From NCBI GenBank assembly GCA_965222655.1, contig CBDCUP010000010.1, positions 186,001-250,000 on the forward strand: a stretch of DNA of 64,000 nucleotides, read 5' to 3'. Both the position numbers and the translations under genes were made by a program. Source of the DNA: CAUZIZ01 sp965222655 (GTDB taxonomy: Bacteria; Acidobacteriota; UBA6911; RPQK01; JAJDTT01). The notes beneath the pieces are model-generated. The model was not told where the DNA came from. It saw nothing but the letters and a program-made list of their open reading frames with translations, and searched no databases. Positions 53,925 through 62,702 of the stretch are shown in pieces. Each line of letters opens with the position of its first letter. The first letter of the stretch is position 1.

Positions 53925-54203
53925 TTACGATTTGGCTATCTGCAGGAACTTGTCTCGACAGTCCTCGGAGCAGAAGTGCAGAGTCTGATCTTTACGCCTT
54001 GCGGTAATGGCAAGGTCGGTGGCGACATACATGCCGCACTGTGGGTCCTTGACCATGTGTCCCTCGATCGTGCGGTTGGTCTTTGCCGAGCGTGTCGAAG
54101 GTCGGGGTCGGCGCTGGTTGCCTACGGAGAAAAGCCTGGCGATCAGACTTCTCACCAGGATCAACAGGAGCAGAAAAAGGAGTAGTCGAATAAGCCAAGT
54201 CAT
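53925..54203 (-). CDS. Membrane-anchored YHS/TRASH-type protein (PP0621-like)
   Basis: 92 residues. An N-terminal helix 'WLIRLLLFLLLLILVRSLI' is followed by a YHS-like metal site 'MVKDPQCGMYVATDLAI' and 'LHFCSEDCRDKFL'. These Cys positions likely bind metal. Seen beside envelope genes in many bacteria. Confidence 0.85.
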   Translation of the reverse strand: MTWLIRLLLFLLLLILVRSLIARLFSVGNQRRPRPSTRSAKTNRTIEGHMVKDPQCGMYVATDLAITARRKDQTLHFCSEDCRDKFLQIAKS

Positions 54204-54482
54204 CGTTCAGGAGCGCTCCTCCTGCAGGTGCTTTCCGAGTTGCTTCTTGATCTCTGTGGATACTCAGGGTGGCTGCTCAACGTTGCCGATGGAGAAGTAG
54301 GCGATTCCGAGATTCTGCAAAGTCTGAGTGCGGGGCGCTCTAAAGAAAGCAACGAGGGTGGGGAGCCGCTCTCGTTTTTTTGAAAGCGGTAATGAGGCAC
54401 GTGCAGATGGGTGTCACGATAAGGCAGGGGATAGGCAGAATCACGAGGATGATCCACCAACGCGGGATCCAGAACGACCAGG

Positions 54483-54854
54483 CTAGGATCGCGGCTTCGT
54501 CCCTTCTTGGGGCTCGTCACTCTTTTTGGACTCTTGCGGCTGTTGTTTCTCTTCCTCGTAGGTCTGCCGTCCGGCTTGGACCGCAGCGGCGACTTTTTCT
54601 TTCTGCCTAATCAAGGTGTCGCGACCTTGGTCAATCGCTTCGCTGGCGCGATCCGCTAACCCCCTGGACTTGTCAACAGCCGTTTCCCTTCCCGAACGAA
54701 AGGTCTCGCCAATCCGCTCGGTTCCTTCCCGATAGCGATCTCCCAACAGATCTCGGGTCTCCTCTCCTGATCTCGGCGCTAGCAGAAGGGCGACTGAAGC
54801 GCCGACAACACCACCCAGGAGAAAATAGATCAGATTATCTCTACTTGAGGCCAT
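54483..54854 (-). CDS. YtxH-domain protein
   Basis: 123 residues. 'NLIYFLLGGVVGASVALLLAPRSGEETRDLL' in pieces is the YtxH membrane-anchor signature, followed by a long amphipathic helix 'SGRETAVDKSRGLADRASEA' and a Lys/Glu/Gln-rich tail. General stress and envelope association is known for the family. The 280 bases downstream (54204-54482) hold only a short hydrophobic frame without a start. Confidence 0.87.
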   Translation of the reverse strand: MASSRDNLIYFLLGGVVGASVALLLAPRSGEETRDLLGDRYREGTERIGETFRSGRETAVDKSRGLADRASEAIDQGRDTLIRQKEKVAAAVQAGRQTYEEEKQQPQESKKSDEPQEGTKPRS

Positions 54855-55332
54855 GAATCGTCATTCCGAAATCTAAACCGGATGAATGATCAAAATCTAT
54901 CAGCTCTCCAACCCTTGAGTCAACGCCACAGGAACCTCCTCGCTACTAATTTGACATTACGGCAAAAAAAACCGCCTCCCCTAGAGGGGTCCGAGTAGCA
55001 ATGGAACGAAAACCTTGTGTTTTCGTGTCGTTCCGGGGGCAATTATAGCTCCTGAATTGTGTCTCGCGGGTCTCTGAGGGCTCGGAGCTGCCGTTCGTTC
55101 GTGGAAGCCACGTACGACCGCCCTCGAGCGCACGACCCTGTTTTCTTCCTTGCGACTGGCCGCAACCGTTTGGTGAGCGGCTGTTGCCCAGCTCGATGCT
55201 GATGTGGCTCTCGGAAACCCACGGTTTCGGGGCAGCGCTGAGGCTCAAAACCGTAGGTTTTCGTTCAAATGCTCCCGCTGGTCCGAACAGGAGGTAAGAC
55301 CTTCGGCCAGCAATCCACCAAGGGGGAAGGAG
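54855..55332. other. Gene-poor region with inverted copies of island repeats
   Basis: No gene supported. At about 55245-55283 it holds the inverse of 40790-40823 (ACCGTAGGTTTTCGTTCAAA then TGCTCCCGCTGGTCC). A 'AATGGAACGAAAAC' motif near 55000 also occurs at 51826. The frame 54946-55248 lacks any protein-like pattern. Confidence 0.5.
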
Positions 55333-55668
55333 CTAAGGGGAATCTAGGGGTCGGGCACGAATCTCTCCCGTGTCCTTGAGGGCCACCCGAAAGCCTTCGA
55401 AGATGGACGGGATACGGTCGAGTGCTGGGGTTCTCCGTGCGACCAAGACCGTAATGCAAGGCGCCCCCTCGCATTCACTGATCCCGGTCCCGACCACGCC
55501 GGGAAGGGACATGACTCGATCGGTGAGCTGTCTCTGCGCGGCTTCGATGCTCGGGCCTATGGGAGTGGTCTCCTCCTGATCAAGGGGCATTTTCTCCGTC
55601 CTAAAGCCCGCGCAGGATCCCACGCTCACCGAGAGCCCGACAAGACAGAGCGTGAGCACGAATGCCAT
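55333..55668 (-). CDS. Small lipoprotein with the propeptide-like domain of the adjacent protease
   Basis: 111 residues. Signal 'MAFVLTLCLVGLSVSVGSC' with a lipobox-like VGSC. 'VMSLPGVVGTGISECEGAPC' followed by 'ITVLVARR' parallels 'ADPEVVGTGVGVGTNG' and 'AVIRVFV' of the protease upstream. It may be a free-standing inhibitor or chaperone domain for that protease. It lies 64 bases downstream of it on the same strand. Confidence 0.7.
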   Translation of the reverse strand: MAFVLTLCLVGLSVSVGSCAGFRTEKMPLDQEETTPIGPSIEAAQRQLTDRVMSLPGVVGTGISECEGAPCITVLVARRTPALDRIPSIFEGFRVALKDTGEIRARPLDSP

Positions 55669-55732
55669 TGGCTCTCATTCCAGAGATCACTGCTAACAGG
55701 TAGGACCCGAAAGGGACAAAGGACCCTCCCCG

Positions 55733-57093
55733 CTACTCGGCTTCGCCGTCGACCGCCACGCCAAAGCGCGTGAGCACGTCGGCGATTGGGTTGGCCACCG
55801 TGATAGAGGGGCTACCGGCGAACAGCAAGCCGACGGGTTTCCTGTCGTCTGTTTTGTTCTTTCCTTTGCCGTCACCGACGATCAGCGATCCCGAATCACC
55901 GCCTGCACTAAAGCTGCCGGGCGTTATGATAATTTGGTCCACAAAGCGGGCGACGCCCAAGTCGTAGCCTACATTGACGGTGGCATTGATGGCGAAGACT
56001 TGCCCCTTGGTTTGAGAGGTGGTTCGCCCGTACTTCTTCACTTTTTTGTTGACAATAGCCGCCATGGTGGTCGACTTGGGTGTACCGTAGCCATCCCCTG
56101 GCGTCGCGTTGCCCAGTAATGAGGTCGAAGACACGGCAATGGCGGCGTCGATGGTGTTGTCAGAGCCGTCAAACTTAATGGGCTCAAAATCGAAAAGGGT
56201 CCCGATATCGTCAGCTCCCGTATCGCCCCCCCCATCATAGGTGCCAGGCTGGATCACGGCGTCACCGATCGAAGCCAGGTTCTCATGCGCGTAGACGTGG
56301 TTGTTGCTGAGGGCATAGACGTTGGGACCATCGGTGACCCTGCACCCGATGGTCCCGGCGGTAATATCGGGGTGGCCCGTTGAAACCCCAATGGGCACGG
56401 GACGATCAAACCTAGCGGTAGGATCGACGTCTTCCTGTGAGTCCTTTGGCGGCGGCTTTCCCTTGAGGGCAATAATCTCACCCGTCACGTGCGTGACGAC
56501 GGGTATCCCGTCCAGGGTGCCTTGCAGTCCCGAGAGTTGTCCCCTCTTCACGAACACCCTGATCACCGCCTGGCCATTTGTGGTTCATCCGGTAAATGGG
56601 GAGGTGCCGCCAGTCAAAGGCAGGCCGCGGAAACTGCCGCACTATGCAAACCGTGGAAAAACAAGTAGTTCTGGAGGAGAACTGGCAAGTGCTCGCAGTT
56701 GTTTTTCCACCGTTCGCACAGCGCTTGGAAAACTCCGTATCACGGGCTTGCTGGCCCAGTTCGATATCGCTCGGAGTTTTCCACAGTTCCCACGGCCCCT
56801 GCTACTGCAGCCGACTATATTGACAAGCGAACGGGGAACCAGATTTGGGATCCGGAAAGCGCCGAACCACGTTCCACCTCCCCATTTACCGGATGACCCC
56901 CATTTGTTCCCACTCCGACCCCCGTGCCCACCACCTCCGGATCGGCCATTAGGGCGCGGGTGTGCCGTTTCTGGACCGCAATGGCTTGGCCGAGCTCAGC
57001 TCGGGAAACTAGCGGCGGCTGTGCGAAGATGCCTGTGGCCAAGAAAAAGAGTACAAGGCTCACCACAATCAAGAATCTATTAGTGTGTCTCAT
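55733..57093 (-). pseudogene. Secreted trypsin-like serine protease broken by MITE copy 3
   Basis: The ATG at 57093 (RBS AAGGAG) begins a signal peptide 'MRHTNRFLIVVSLVLFFLAT'. The N-domain reads to 'GTGVGVGTNG' at the insertion. The rest resumes with 'QAVIRVFVKRG', then 'VYALSNNHVYA' (catalytic His), 'NTIDAAIA' (Asp) and 'FSAGGDSGSLIV' (Ser). Removing 318 bp plus one 8-bp duplication leaves exactly 345 codons. The present gene is frameshifted and stopped by the insertion. A GTG-type internal start could still give a signal-less form. Confidence 0.9.
56582..56899. mobile_element. MITE, copy 3
   Basis: 318 bp, same ends and interior as copy 2, apparently identical to it. Perfect 8-bp duplication CCATTTGT (56574-56581 and 56900-56907). 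It lies inside the protease gene. Confidence 0.93.
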
Positions 57094-57402
57094 TGAAAAC
57101 TCCTTCCAAAATAGATGACAAATTATACCAGATGATGTGCTGCCTATCTCGTTCTTGCGAAGCCGCCCCACTTCCTCCGAACCAAAAAATCCCTCTCTCA
57201 GCAGCCCCCCATCGCCGATCTCGACCTGCTGCCTCTCCTCGGACATTTGGCCCTCACCACAACTCTTAGTATCGGCCTGGCGCGGGGCAGCCTGTAATTC
57301 TCGACTCCCCCCTGTGACAACCCGCCTTGACGCGTCAGCCATATAATGTAGAATAAAGGATGTTATTCTGCATTATTAAGACCCCCAAGGGATTTCTCAT
57401 CT

Positions 57403-58404
57403 ATGGGCTCAAATCTCGTTCTCGCTTCTAAGGCTGGCCTCGTCAAGGGCGAAGCGCTGCCGCCGATCTTGGACGCGGCCGGCAAGGCGGCGCGCTTTGC
57501 CTATCAGGAATTTTTCTATGGCGAGATTCGCAATCCTCACACGCGCCTGGCCTACCATCGCGCGGTGAAGAAGTTTTTGATGTGGTGCCAAGACCAGGAC
57601 CTGGAGCTCCAGCAGATCTCGCCAGGAGCGGTCGGACACTACCTCGACCAGCTGAAGGTCACTACCTCAGATGGGCAACAACACGCAGCGGCCATTTCCA
57701 CCAAGAAGCTGGTGCTGGCTGCACTTCGACACTTCTTCGACGCGTTAGTGACCCGCCACGTGGTCATACTCAACCCGGCTGCCTCAGTCCGGGGAGAACG
57801 TTACCAGGTGGTGGAGGGCAAAACTCCTGAGATTACTGTTCCCCAGGCCAGAAAGCTCTTGGAATCGATCGGCACCTCGCACGTGGTGGGCCTTCGCGAC
57901 CGCGCCGTCATCGCGACGATGATTTACACCACGGCTCGAGGAGGAGCCGTGGCCAAGCTCCGACGTCGAGACTTCTACTTTGTCGGGGAGCAGTGGTCCC
58001 TGCGCTTTCACGAAAAAGGCGGCAAGTCTCGAGAGATCCTGGTCCGGCACGATCTGCAAGGTTACTTGTCGGAGTATCTCGATGCCGCCGGCTTACGCGA
58101 TGCCCCCAAGAACAGTCCCCTCTTCCGCACCGCCGTCCGCAAAGAGAAGCGGCTGACCCCGACGGCTCTGACAACCAATGACGTGTATCGGATGATCAAA
58201 CGGCGGACTAGCGACGTCGGCCTTCCGCCCGAGCTCTCGAGTCATTCGCTTCGTGTCGCCGGCATTACCGACCTGCTGAGCCAGGGCGTCCCCATGGAAG
58301 ATGTCCAGTATTTGGCCGGCCATGCGGATCCGCGCACGACGCGGCTTTACGATCGCCGCCGGCGACGGGTGACACGGAATATCGTGGAGCGGATTTCCGT
58401 TTGA
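57403..58404 (+). CDS. Tyrosine recombinase/integrase 2
   Basis: 333 residues. Start 'MGSNLVLASKAGLVKGEALP' parallels integrase 1. Core-binding domain 'IRNPHTRLAYHRAVKKFLMW'. Catalytic domain with Arg in 'MIYTTARGGAVAKL', 'LSSHSLRVAGITDLL', 'LAGHADPRTTRLYDRR'. The GxR motif is 'ARGG' rather than the usual 'LRxxE', and the Glu is replaced. An AT-rich region with TAGAATAAAGGATG upstream probably holds its promoter. Confidence 0.92.
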   Translation: MGSNLVLASKAGLVKGEALPPILDAAGKAARFAYQEFFYGEIRNPHTRLAYHRAVKKFLMWCQDQDLELQQISPGAVGHYLDQLKVTTSDGQQHAAAISTKKLVLAALRHFFDALVTRHVVILNPAASVRGERYQVVEGKTPEITVPQARKLLESIGTSHVVGLRDRAVIATMIYTTARGGAVAKLRRRDFYFVGEQWSLRFHEKGGKSREILVRHDLQGYLSEYLDAAGLRDAPKNSPLFRTAVRKEKRLTPTALTTNDVYRMIKRRTSDVGLPPELSSHSLRVAGITDLLSQGVPMEDVQYLAGHADPRTTRLYDRRRRRVTRNIVERISV

Positions 58405-58507
58405 GGTGCAGGACTCGCCTACTCCACACCCTCCACCCCCCTCCCACTTGCCATTCAACCTGTTTTTTTATAAGACCCAAAGGGAACTGGAAAGTGACAC
58501 GAAGGGT

Positions 58508-58587
58508 GGGTGCAATTGAACAAAGGTACCAAATCCGTCATAGCGAGCACGGCTTAACCCTCGTTGCCGCTAGCGTTTTTGCCGAAA
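58508..58587. repeat. End region of the second Tn3-type element (copy 2)
   Basis: GGGTGCAATTGAACAAAGGT and following 60 bases match 41105-41183. The match stops exactly where the Tn3 inverted repeat at 58589 begins, showing one element inserted into another. Confidence 0.65.
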
Positions 58588-58588
58588 G

Positions 58589-59075
58589 AGGGTAGCGCCC
58601 AGATTGGTGTTGAAATACAACATAAGCTTTGGGCGAACCTTCTCGCCAGCCCTTTGCCGTCGGGTTTGGACATTCCTCAGGGCCCCTTTGCGCGGCCGAG
58701 CAGCGACAGTTCGTTGACCAGCAGGCCATCGCCGGGCTGAAGCGTCCCCATCAACTCCTCGATGGGCGCTCAAGCGGACAAGAGACTAGACTAGCTTCCA
58801 CGTGACGTCCAAGAGAAGGCGAAACACGGCCTATTTCGACGATTTTTGACTGTAGTATCCAGAACATTGTGTAGTCGGATAGCGTCGAGCAAGACGGTCG
58901 TTTTTTTCGACACCCAGCCCGCCGCGGGGAGCCGAAGACGGTGCGCTCTGCCGATGCCGCCTAGGAAGGCAGGCGTCAACCGGACGCTGCTGCAGCACGT
59001 GAGGAGCCGATCGAATGGGACAACGTCGTTCTCTACGGCCAGTACGGCCCCGATCGCGCCCTGGTCCGCTAGTTT
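58589..59075. mobile_element. Decayed, deletion-shortened Tn3 element
   Basis: In order: inverted repeat AGGGTAGCGCCCAGATTGGT..CATAAG (58589-58626); a resolvase fragment on the minus strand at 58677-58772 ('IEELMGTLQPGDGLLVNELS'); the conserved res core at 58859-58890; a frameshifted transposase C-terminus at about 58970-59073 ('LLQHV', 'PIEWDNVVLYGQY'). Most of the transposase is deleted. Confidence 0.75.
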
Positions 59076-59376
59076 GTGCGGCCGCGTTTCCTCACCGCAC
59101 CAGCCCACCGCCGATCTGGACCTTCTCATTTCGGATCGCTGCGCTTGATTTGAGAACCTTAACAGTCTCGGAATTTCAATCAAGTGAGCTGTTCTCTGAG
59201 ACCGCCCTTTCGTCACAGCCGGGGTGTCCCGAAACAGCCTTTTACGGCCTTGGCCGTCGGCACGAAGTGCCTACTTAAATAGCACATACGACGCAAGCAG
59301 GCCCCCAACTAACAAAACAACAAAGATCACTAAAGGCTCTCGGAAGCTCTCGGAGTAAAATCATCTGGACCCTCCG

Positions 59377-59757
59377 CGCTTCCGGGATCTGGGTCGCATC
59401 TTTAAAACCGAGTTCATACTCGAATACATGTCCCAGCCGGAGCTGCGCAGTAGAGTCCGCCGCGGGATCTTGAAAATCGAGGAGCTGCACGCCATGGCCA
59501 GAGATGTCTACTACGGCAGAAGGGGCAGGATCAATGCGCGCGAACTCCACGAACAGATGAACTCGTGCAGCTGCCTGACTCTCATCCTCGCCTGCATCAT
59601 CTACTGGCAGGCCAAGGAGATCTCGGCAGTTTTGAGCCGCTGCAACCCGGAAAGAAATCATGTGGATGTCTCTTTTCTGAAGCACGTCAGCCCCATTGAG
59701 TGGGACAACGTCGCCCTCTACGGACAATACATCCTCGACCGGAAGCTCATCCGTTAG
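59377..59757 (+). pseudogene. Tn3 transposase C-terminus of the large island
   Basis: From 'RFRDLGRIFKTEFILEYM' through 'RGRINARELHEQMNSCSCLT' to 'PIEWDNVALYGQYILDRKLI'. It keeps the last DDE Glu block but lacks the N-terminal 840 or so residues. The island's right inverted repeat begins 10 bases later. Confidence 0.88.
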
Positions 59758-59767
59758 CCCAGCCTGC

Positions 59768-59805
59768 CCTAGCGTACATTTTTACACCGACCTGGTCGGT
59801 ACCCC
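59768..59805 (-). repeat. Right 38-bp terminal inverted repeat of the island
   Basis: CCTAGCGTACATTTTTACAC then CGACCTGGTCGGTACCCC. The inverse matches the left end at 38498-38535 in about 34 of 38 positions, and other Tn3 ends here less well. Confidence 0.82.
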
Positions 59806-59830
59806 GGCCTGGAGGCCAAACCCAGGTCCC
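59806..59830. repeat. Right half of the split palindromic repeat
   Basis: GGCCTGGAGGCCAAACCC. Joined to 38497 it restores TTCGGCCTGGAGGCC as in copy 3 at 32536. Confidence 0.8.
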
Positions 59831-59991
59831 AATCCAACTCTACTGCATCTTCCTTCACTCGGAACTCCCCCTATCGGCCCTCTTTGAGGACTGCCGGGGA
59901 CCTTCTCTTTGCCTGAAAGCGAGGGGTTCCAACATCCCCGATGGAGACACAAACAGGCCTGGGGGATCGTGGAATTCTCAGGTTGCGTTGC

Positions 59992-61575
59992 TCAAGGCGC
60001 GGCTACTCCGGGCGGACCGGCCGGTACGCGTCGCACGTAGGTATGAAAGCCGGCCGATTCCAGCCGTTTCTGCGTCTTCGAGGCTGCTTCGACGCTTTCG
60101 TAGCTGCCAATCCAGACGAGGTAATACTTATTCGCTCCAGCAGGCTCCTGGATCCTTGCATCGTAGCCACTGTCCCTCAATCGAGAAGTGAGTTTTTGAG
60201 CCGACTGGCTGAGTTCAAAGGCTCCAACCTGAACGGTATAACCGCCTCGAGTCTGACGGCTTGGACGAGTCGGAGACTCCGACCGCCGCAGCGCTCCAGG
60301 GGTCGCCCCCTGGCGAGGAGTCGACGTGCCGGAACCGCGTGTGCTTGCCCTTCCACCGTCAGGACCTTTCTGGGGAGCCGCTTCAGGAGGGAGAGACGAA
60401 GAGCCCTGTTCCTTGACTGTCGGACCCACCAACTTGCCCTCATCTGGACTCCCGGGCTCCTTCGCGTCCGGCAAATCAGTAGCTTCATTGCCACTTTCCA
60501 AACCCCCAGGGACGGAAGCAGACTGGACATCCTCTCGTACTTGGGCACCGATGCGTTCCCTGACGTACCGCGGCCATTGCCAAAAAAGTAGTGCCGCCAG
60601 TATCAGCAGAACCAAGACTACCAATCCAGCGATCCTCCGCCGCTTTCCGGTGGATGCTGGGACCGGCTCTTCGGAGGCTTCTTCATCTCTCCCTGCCAAC
60701 GGCGGCTGCTTTTTCGCTCGCAAATCGGCAAGCGCATCATCGTTCGTCTCTGCTGGCGGAACCTCTCCCCCCAGAAGCTGACCGAGGATCTCCTTGACGG
60801 TTTTCGGGCGCTGGGAGCTATCCCTACTGAGACAACTGAGAATGAGCGAGTTCAGACCAGCCGATATGCCGGCTACGGGCAAAAGAGCCTTCTCCTGGTC
60901 GGCCTCGGACAAATCCTGGTCTGCCTCGGAGGACTCCGATCCACCCCCGAGCATTTCGCGAAACAGCTTGCCCAGCGAGTAGATATCGATTGAAATTGAG
61001 CGTTCTGCATCCATCCCCGTAGAGGAGAGTTTCCTATTGGCCCAGGAGAGCTTCTTTTGAGCTTCCGGAAGCGACTCATCGATAATCGCATCGATCCCGA
61101 AGTCCAGGATCCTGATCCGGTCATCTGGAGTGAGCAGGACGTTATCAGACGTCAAGTCGCGGTGTGTGATCCCACGTCGATGTGCATAATCGACGGCGGA
61201 TAGGATCTGTTCGGCGAGAGCCCGAAAACGGTTCTCTTCACGAAAGGACTCCGGGTTGTCCGAGAGCAGCTCACGCAGGGTCTGGCCCTCGACGTGCTCA
61301 CTGACGAGGAAGGCTGCACCCGGGTCCCGGAGCAAGCAGAAGTCGTACCAGGAGACAATTCCTTCATGCTGCAATCCGTTCAACCCAGCGGTTTCCTTCG
61401 CCAGTCTCTCAATCGTAGCCGTATCTGTGATGATCTCGGGAGGCAGGGTCCTGAGCACAACTTCGCCTCCGGAAACCTCGTCTCTGGCCAGAGACATAGG
61501 TCCAATCTTGTCTTCTCCAAGGGGGTGAAGGATTTTGTATCGCTCGCCAATCAGAGTTGGCTTTTCAGTATTCAA
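59992..61575 (-). CDS. Ser/Thr kinase-like protein with degenerate active site, one membrane helix and SPOR domain
   Basis: 527 residues. Kinase-like domain (about 10-270): the Gly loop is lost ('HPLGEDKIGPMSLARD'), the ATP-binding Lys position is Arg ('GEVVLRTLPPE'), and the catalytic loop is 'HRDLTSDN' with Lys to Thr; Asp, Asn and 'DFG' remain. A helix 'IAGLVVLVLLILAALLFWQW' follows, then a Pro/Ser-rich linker and a SPOR domain ('YTVQVGAFELSQSAQKL', 'YYLVWIGSYESVEAA') that binds denuded peptidoglycan at division sites. Probably a pseudokinase sensor or scaffold. First gene right of the island. Confidence 0.88.
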   Translation of the reverse strand: MNTEKPTLIGERYKILHPLGEDKIGPMSLARDEVSGGEVVLRTLPPEIITDTATIERLAKETAGLNGLQHEGIVSWYDFCLLRDPGAAFLVSEHVEGQTLRELLSDNPESFREENRFRALAEQILSAVDYAHRRGITHRDLTSDNVLLTPDDRIRILDFGIDAIIDESLPEAQKKLSWANRKLSSTGMDAERSISIDIYSLGKLFREMLGGGSESSEADQDLSEADQEKALLPVAGISAGLNSLILSCLSRDSSQRPKTVKEILGQLLGGEVPPAETNDDALADLRAKKQPPLAGRDEEASEEPVPASTGKRRRIAGLVVLVLLILAALLFWQWPRYVRERIGAQVREDVQSASVPGGLESGNEATDLPDAKEPGSPDEGKLVGPTVKEQGSSSLPPEAAPQKGPDGGRASTRGSGTSTPRQGATPGALRRSESPTRPSRQTRGGYTVQVGAFELSQSAQKLTSRLRDSGYDARIQEPAGANKYYLVWIGSYESVEAASKTQKRLESAGFHTYVRRVPAGPPGVAAP

Positions 61576-61932
61576 GGCTGCGCCGATTGGAAAGGAATGG
61601 AGGCACTCATCAGACTAAGGGCTCTGTCAAAAATAACTTCACACTCTGGCATCTCATCTTCACACCATCTTCGGCCGCTCCTCAATCGCGAAATCCTCAA
61701 AGTAGGCCCGGCTACACCTGCGGTTTCGCTCAATGGTTCGCGACCAAATCTGGCGCAAATCTGAGCGCCAACTCTGCGAAGCTATTCTTGACAGAACCCT
61801 AAGTTCGATTCTAGCAGATGTACCTTTGTCAGGCCAGGTCGCTCCCGTCGATGGGCAACGTATCCGAGCAAAGCCATATCACTACATCAGCAACTTCTTC
61901 GGAGATGCCAATTGAGCTCCCACTACCCGAGT
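61576..61932. other. Intergenic region without a supported gene
   Basis: The plus-strand frames at 61557-61915 have no domain or ribosome site. It should hold the kinase promoter (minus strand) and the end of the SDR operon. I see no clear hairpin or repeat. Confidence 0.5.
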
Positions 61933-62700
61933 TCACTCCGGTGTCACGTAGGCAGAGGTAATGCCTCCGTCAGACAGAAACGTGCTCCCTGTGACATAGG
62001 AGGATTCGTCGGAAGCCAGAAAAAGAGCCGCTCGGGCCATCTCACTGGCCTCCCCGAAACGCCCCATGGGGATGTGCACAAGCCGGCGCTGTCTCTTTTC
62101 CTCGGTGTCGAGGACCTTCATCAGCAGCTCCGTCCGCAGCGGACCGGGACAAAGGGCGTTGACCCGAATTCCCTCCTGGGCGTGGACCACGGCCAGCTCC
62201 CGAGTCATGGCTACCACGCCACCCTTGCTTGCTGTGTAGGCGATCTGGGGAGTAGCCGCCCCCATGACTGCAACGAAGGAGGCCGTGTTGACAATGGAGC
62301 CGCCTCCGGCTCTGCGCAGGGCAGGAATCCCAAACTTGCAACCCAGGAAAACACCCTTCAAGTTCACGGCAAGGGTCCTCTCCCACACCTCGTCCTCTGT
62401 GCTCACCGCATCCCCGTCTGCGGCATCCATAATGCCGGCATTGTTGAACAGGACGTCGAGCTTGCCATAGGTAGTCTCAGTTTCCGCTACCATCGCCTGG
62501 CAATCTTCCGCTCTAGAGACGTCGGCCTGAACGAAATTGGCATTACCTCCCTGCTCTTGCACGATTTCTACCGTCTGTCTTCCCCCCTCCACATCCAGAT
62601 CAACCACGACGACGCTGGCTCCCTCTCGAGCGAACAGCAGCGCCGACTCGCGGCCGATCCCACTGGCGGATCCCGTGATCAGGGCGACCTTATTCTTCAA
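61933..62700 (-). CDS. SDR-family NAD(P)-dependent dehydrogenase
   Basis: 255 residues, classical SDR. 'ALITGSASGIGRESALLFA' binds the cofactor, Asp in 'VVVVDLDVEGG' favours NAD, 'NNAGIM' is present, and catalytic Ser/Tyr/Lys are in 'NTASFVAV' and 'AYTASKGG'. It starts 2 bases after the PuuD-like gene stop, so it is the third gene of that operon. Substrate unknown, perhaps an alcohol or aldehyde intermediate of amine breakdown. Confidence 0.92.
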   Translation of the reverse strand: MKNKVALITGSASGIGRESALLFAREGASVVVVDLDVEGGRQTVEIVQEQGGNANFVQADVSRAEDCQAMVAETETTYGKLDVLFNNAGIMDAADGDAVSTEDEVWERTLAVNLKGVFLGCKFGIPALRRAGGGSIVNTASFVAVMGAATPQIAYTASKGGVVAMTRELAVVHAQEGIRVNALCPGPLRTELLMKVLDTEEKRQRRLVHIPMGRFGEASEMARAALFLASDESSYVTGSTFLSDGGITSAYVTPE

Positions 62701-62702
62701 TC

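Larger units (their letters stand above)
38498..59805. mobile_element. 21.3-kb Tn3-family mosaic island
   Basis: The ends are 38-bp inverted repeats: left AGGGTACCGACCAGATCGAT..TGTACGCTAAG at 38498-38535, right at 59768-59805 (inverse GGGGTACCGACCAGGTCGGT..TGTACGCTAGG), about 34 of 38 identical. Flanking 5-mers are GGCTT and GGCCT, a Tn3-size target duplication with one mismatch. Outside them the two halves of one dispersed palindromic repeat rejoin. Next to the right end is a Tn3 transposase C-terminus (59377-59757); no full-length transposase of this subtype is present, so the island is probably no longer self-mobile. It carries nested ISs, Tn3 relics, two integrases and passengers. Confidence 0.82.

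Noticed and set aside
54946..55248. 100-codon minus-strand frame between YtxH and the lipoprotein
   Set aside because: No ribosome site or domain; overlaps repeated non-coding motifs.
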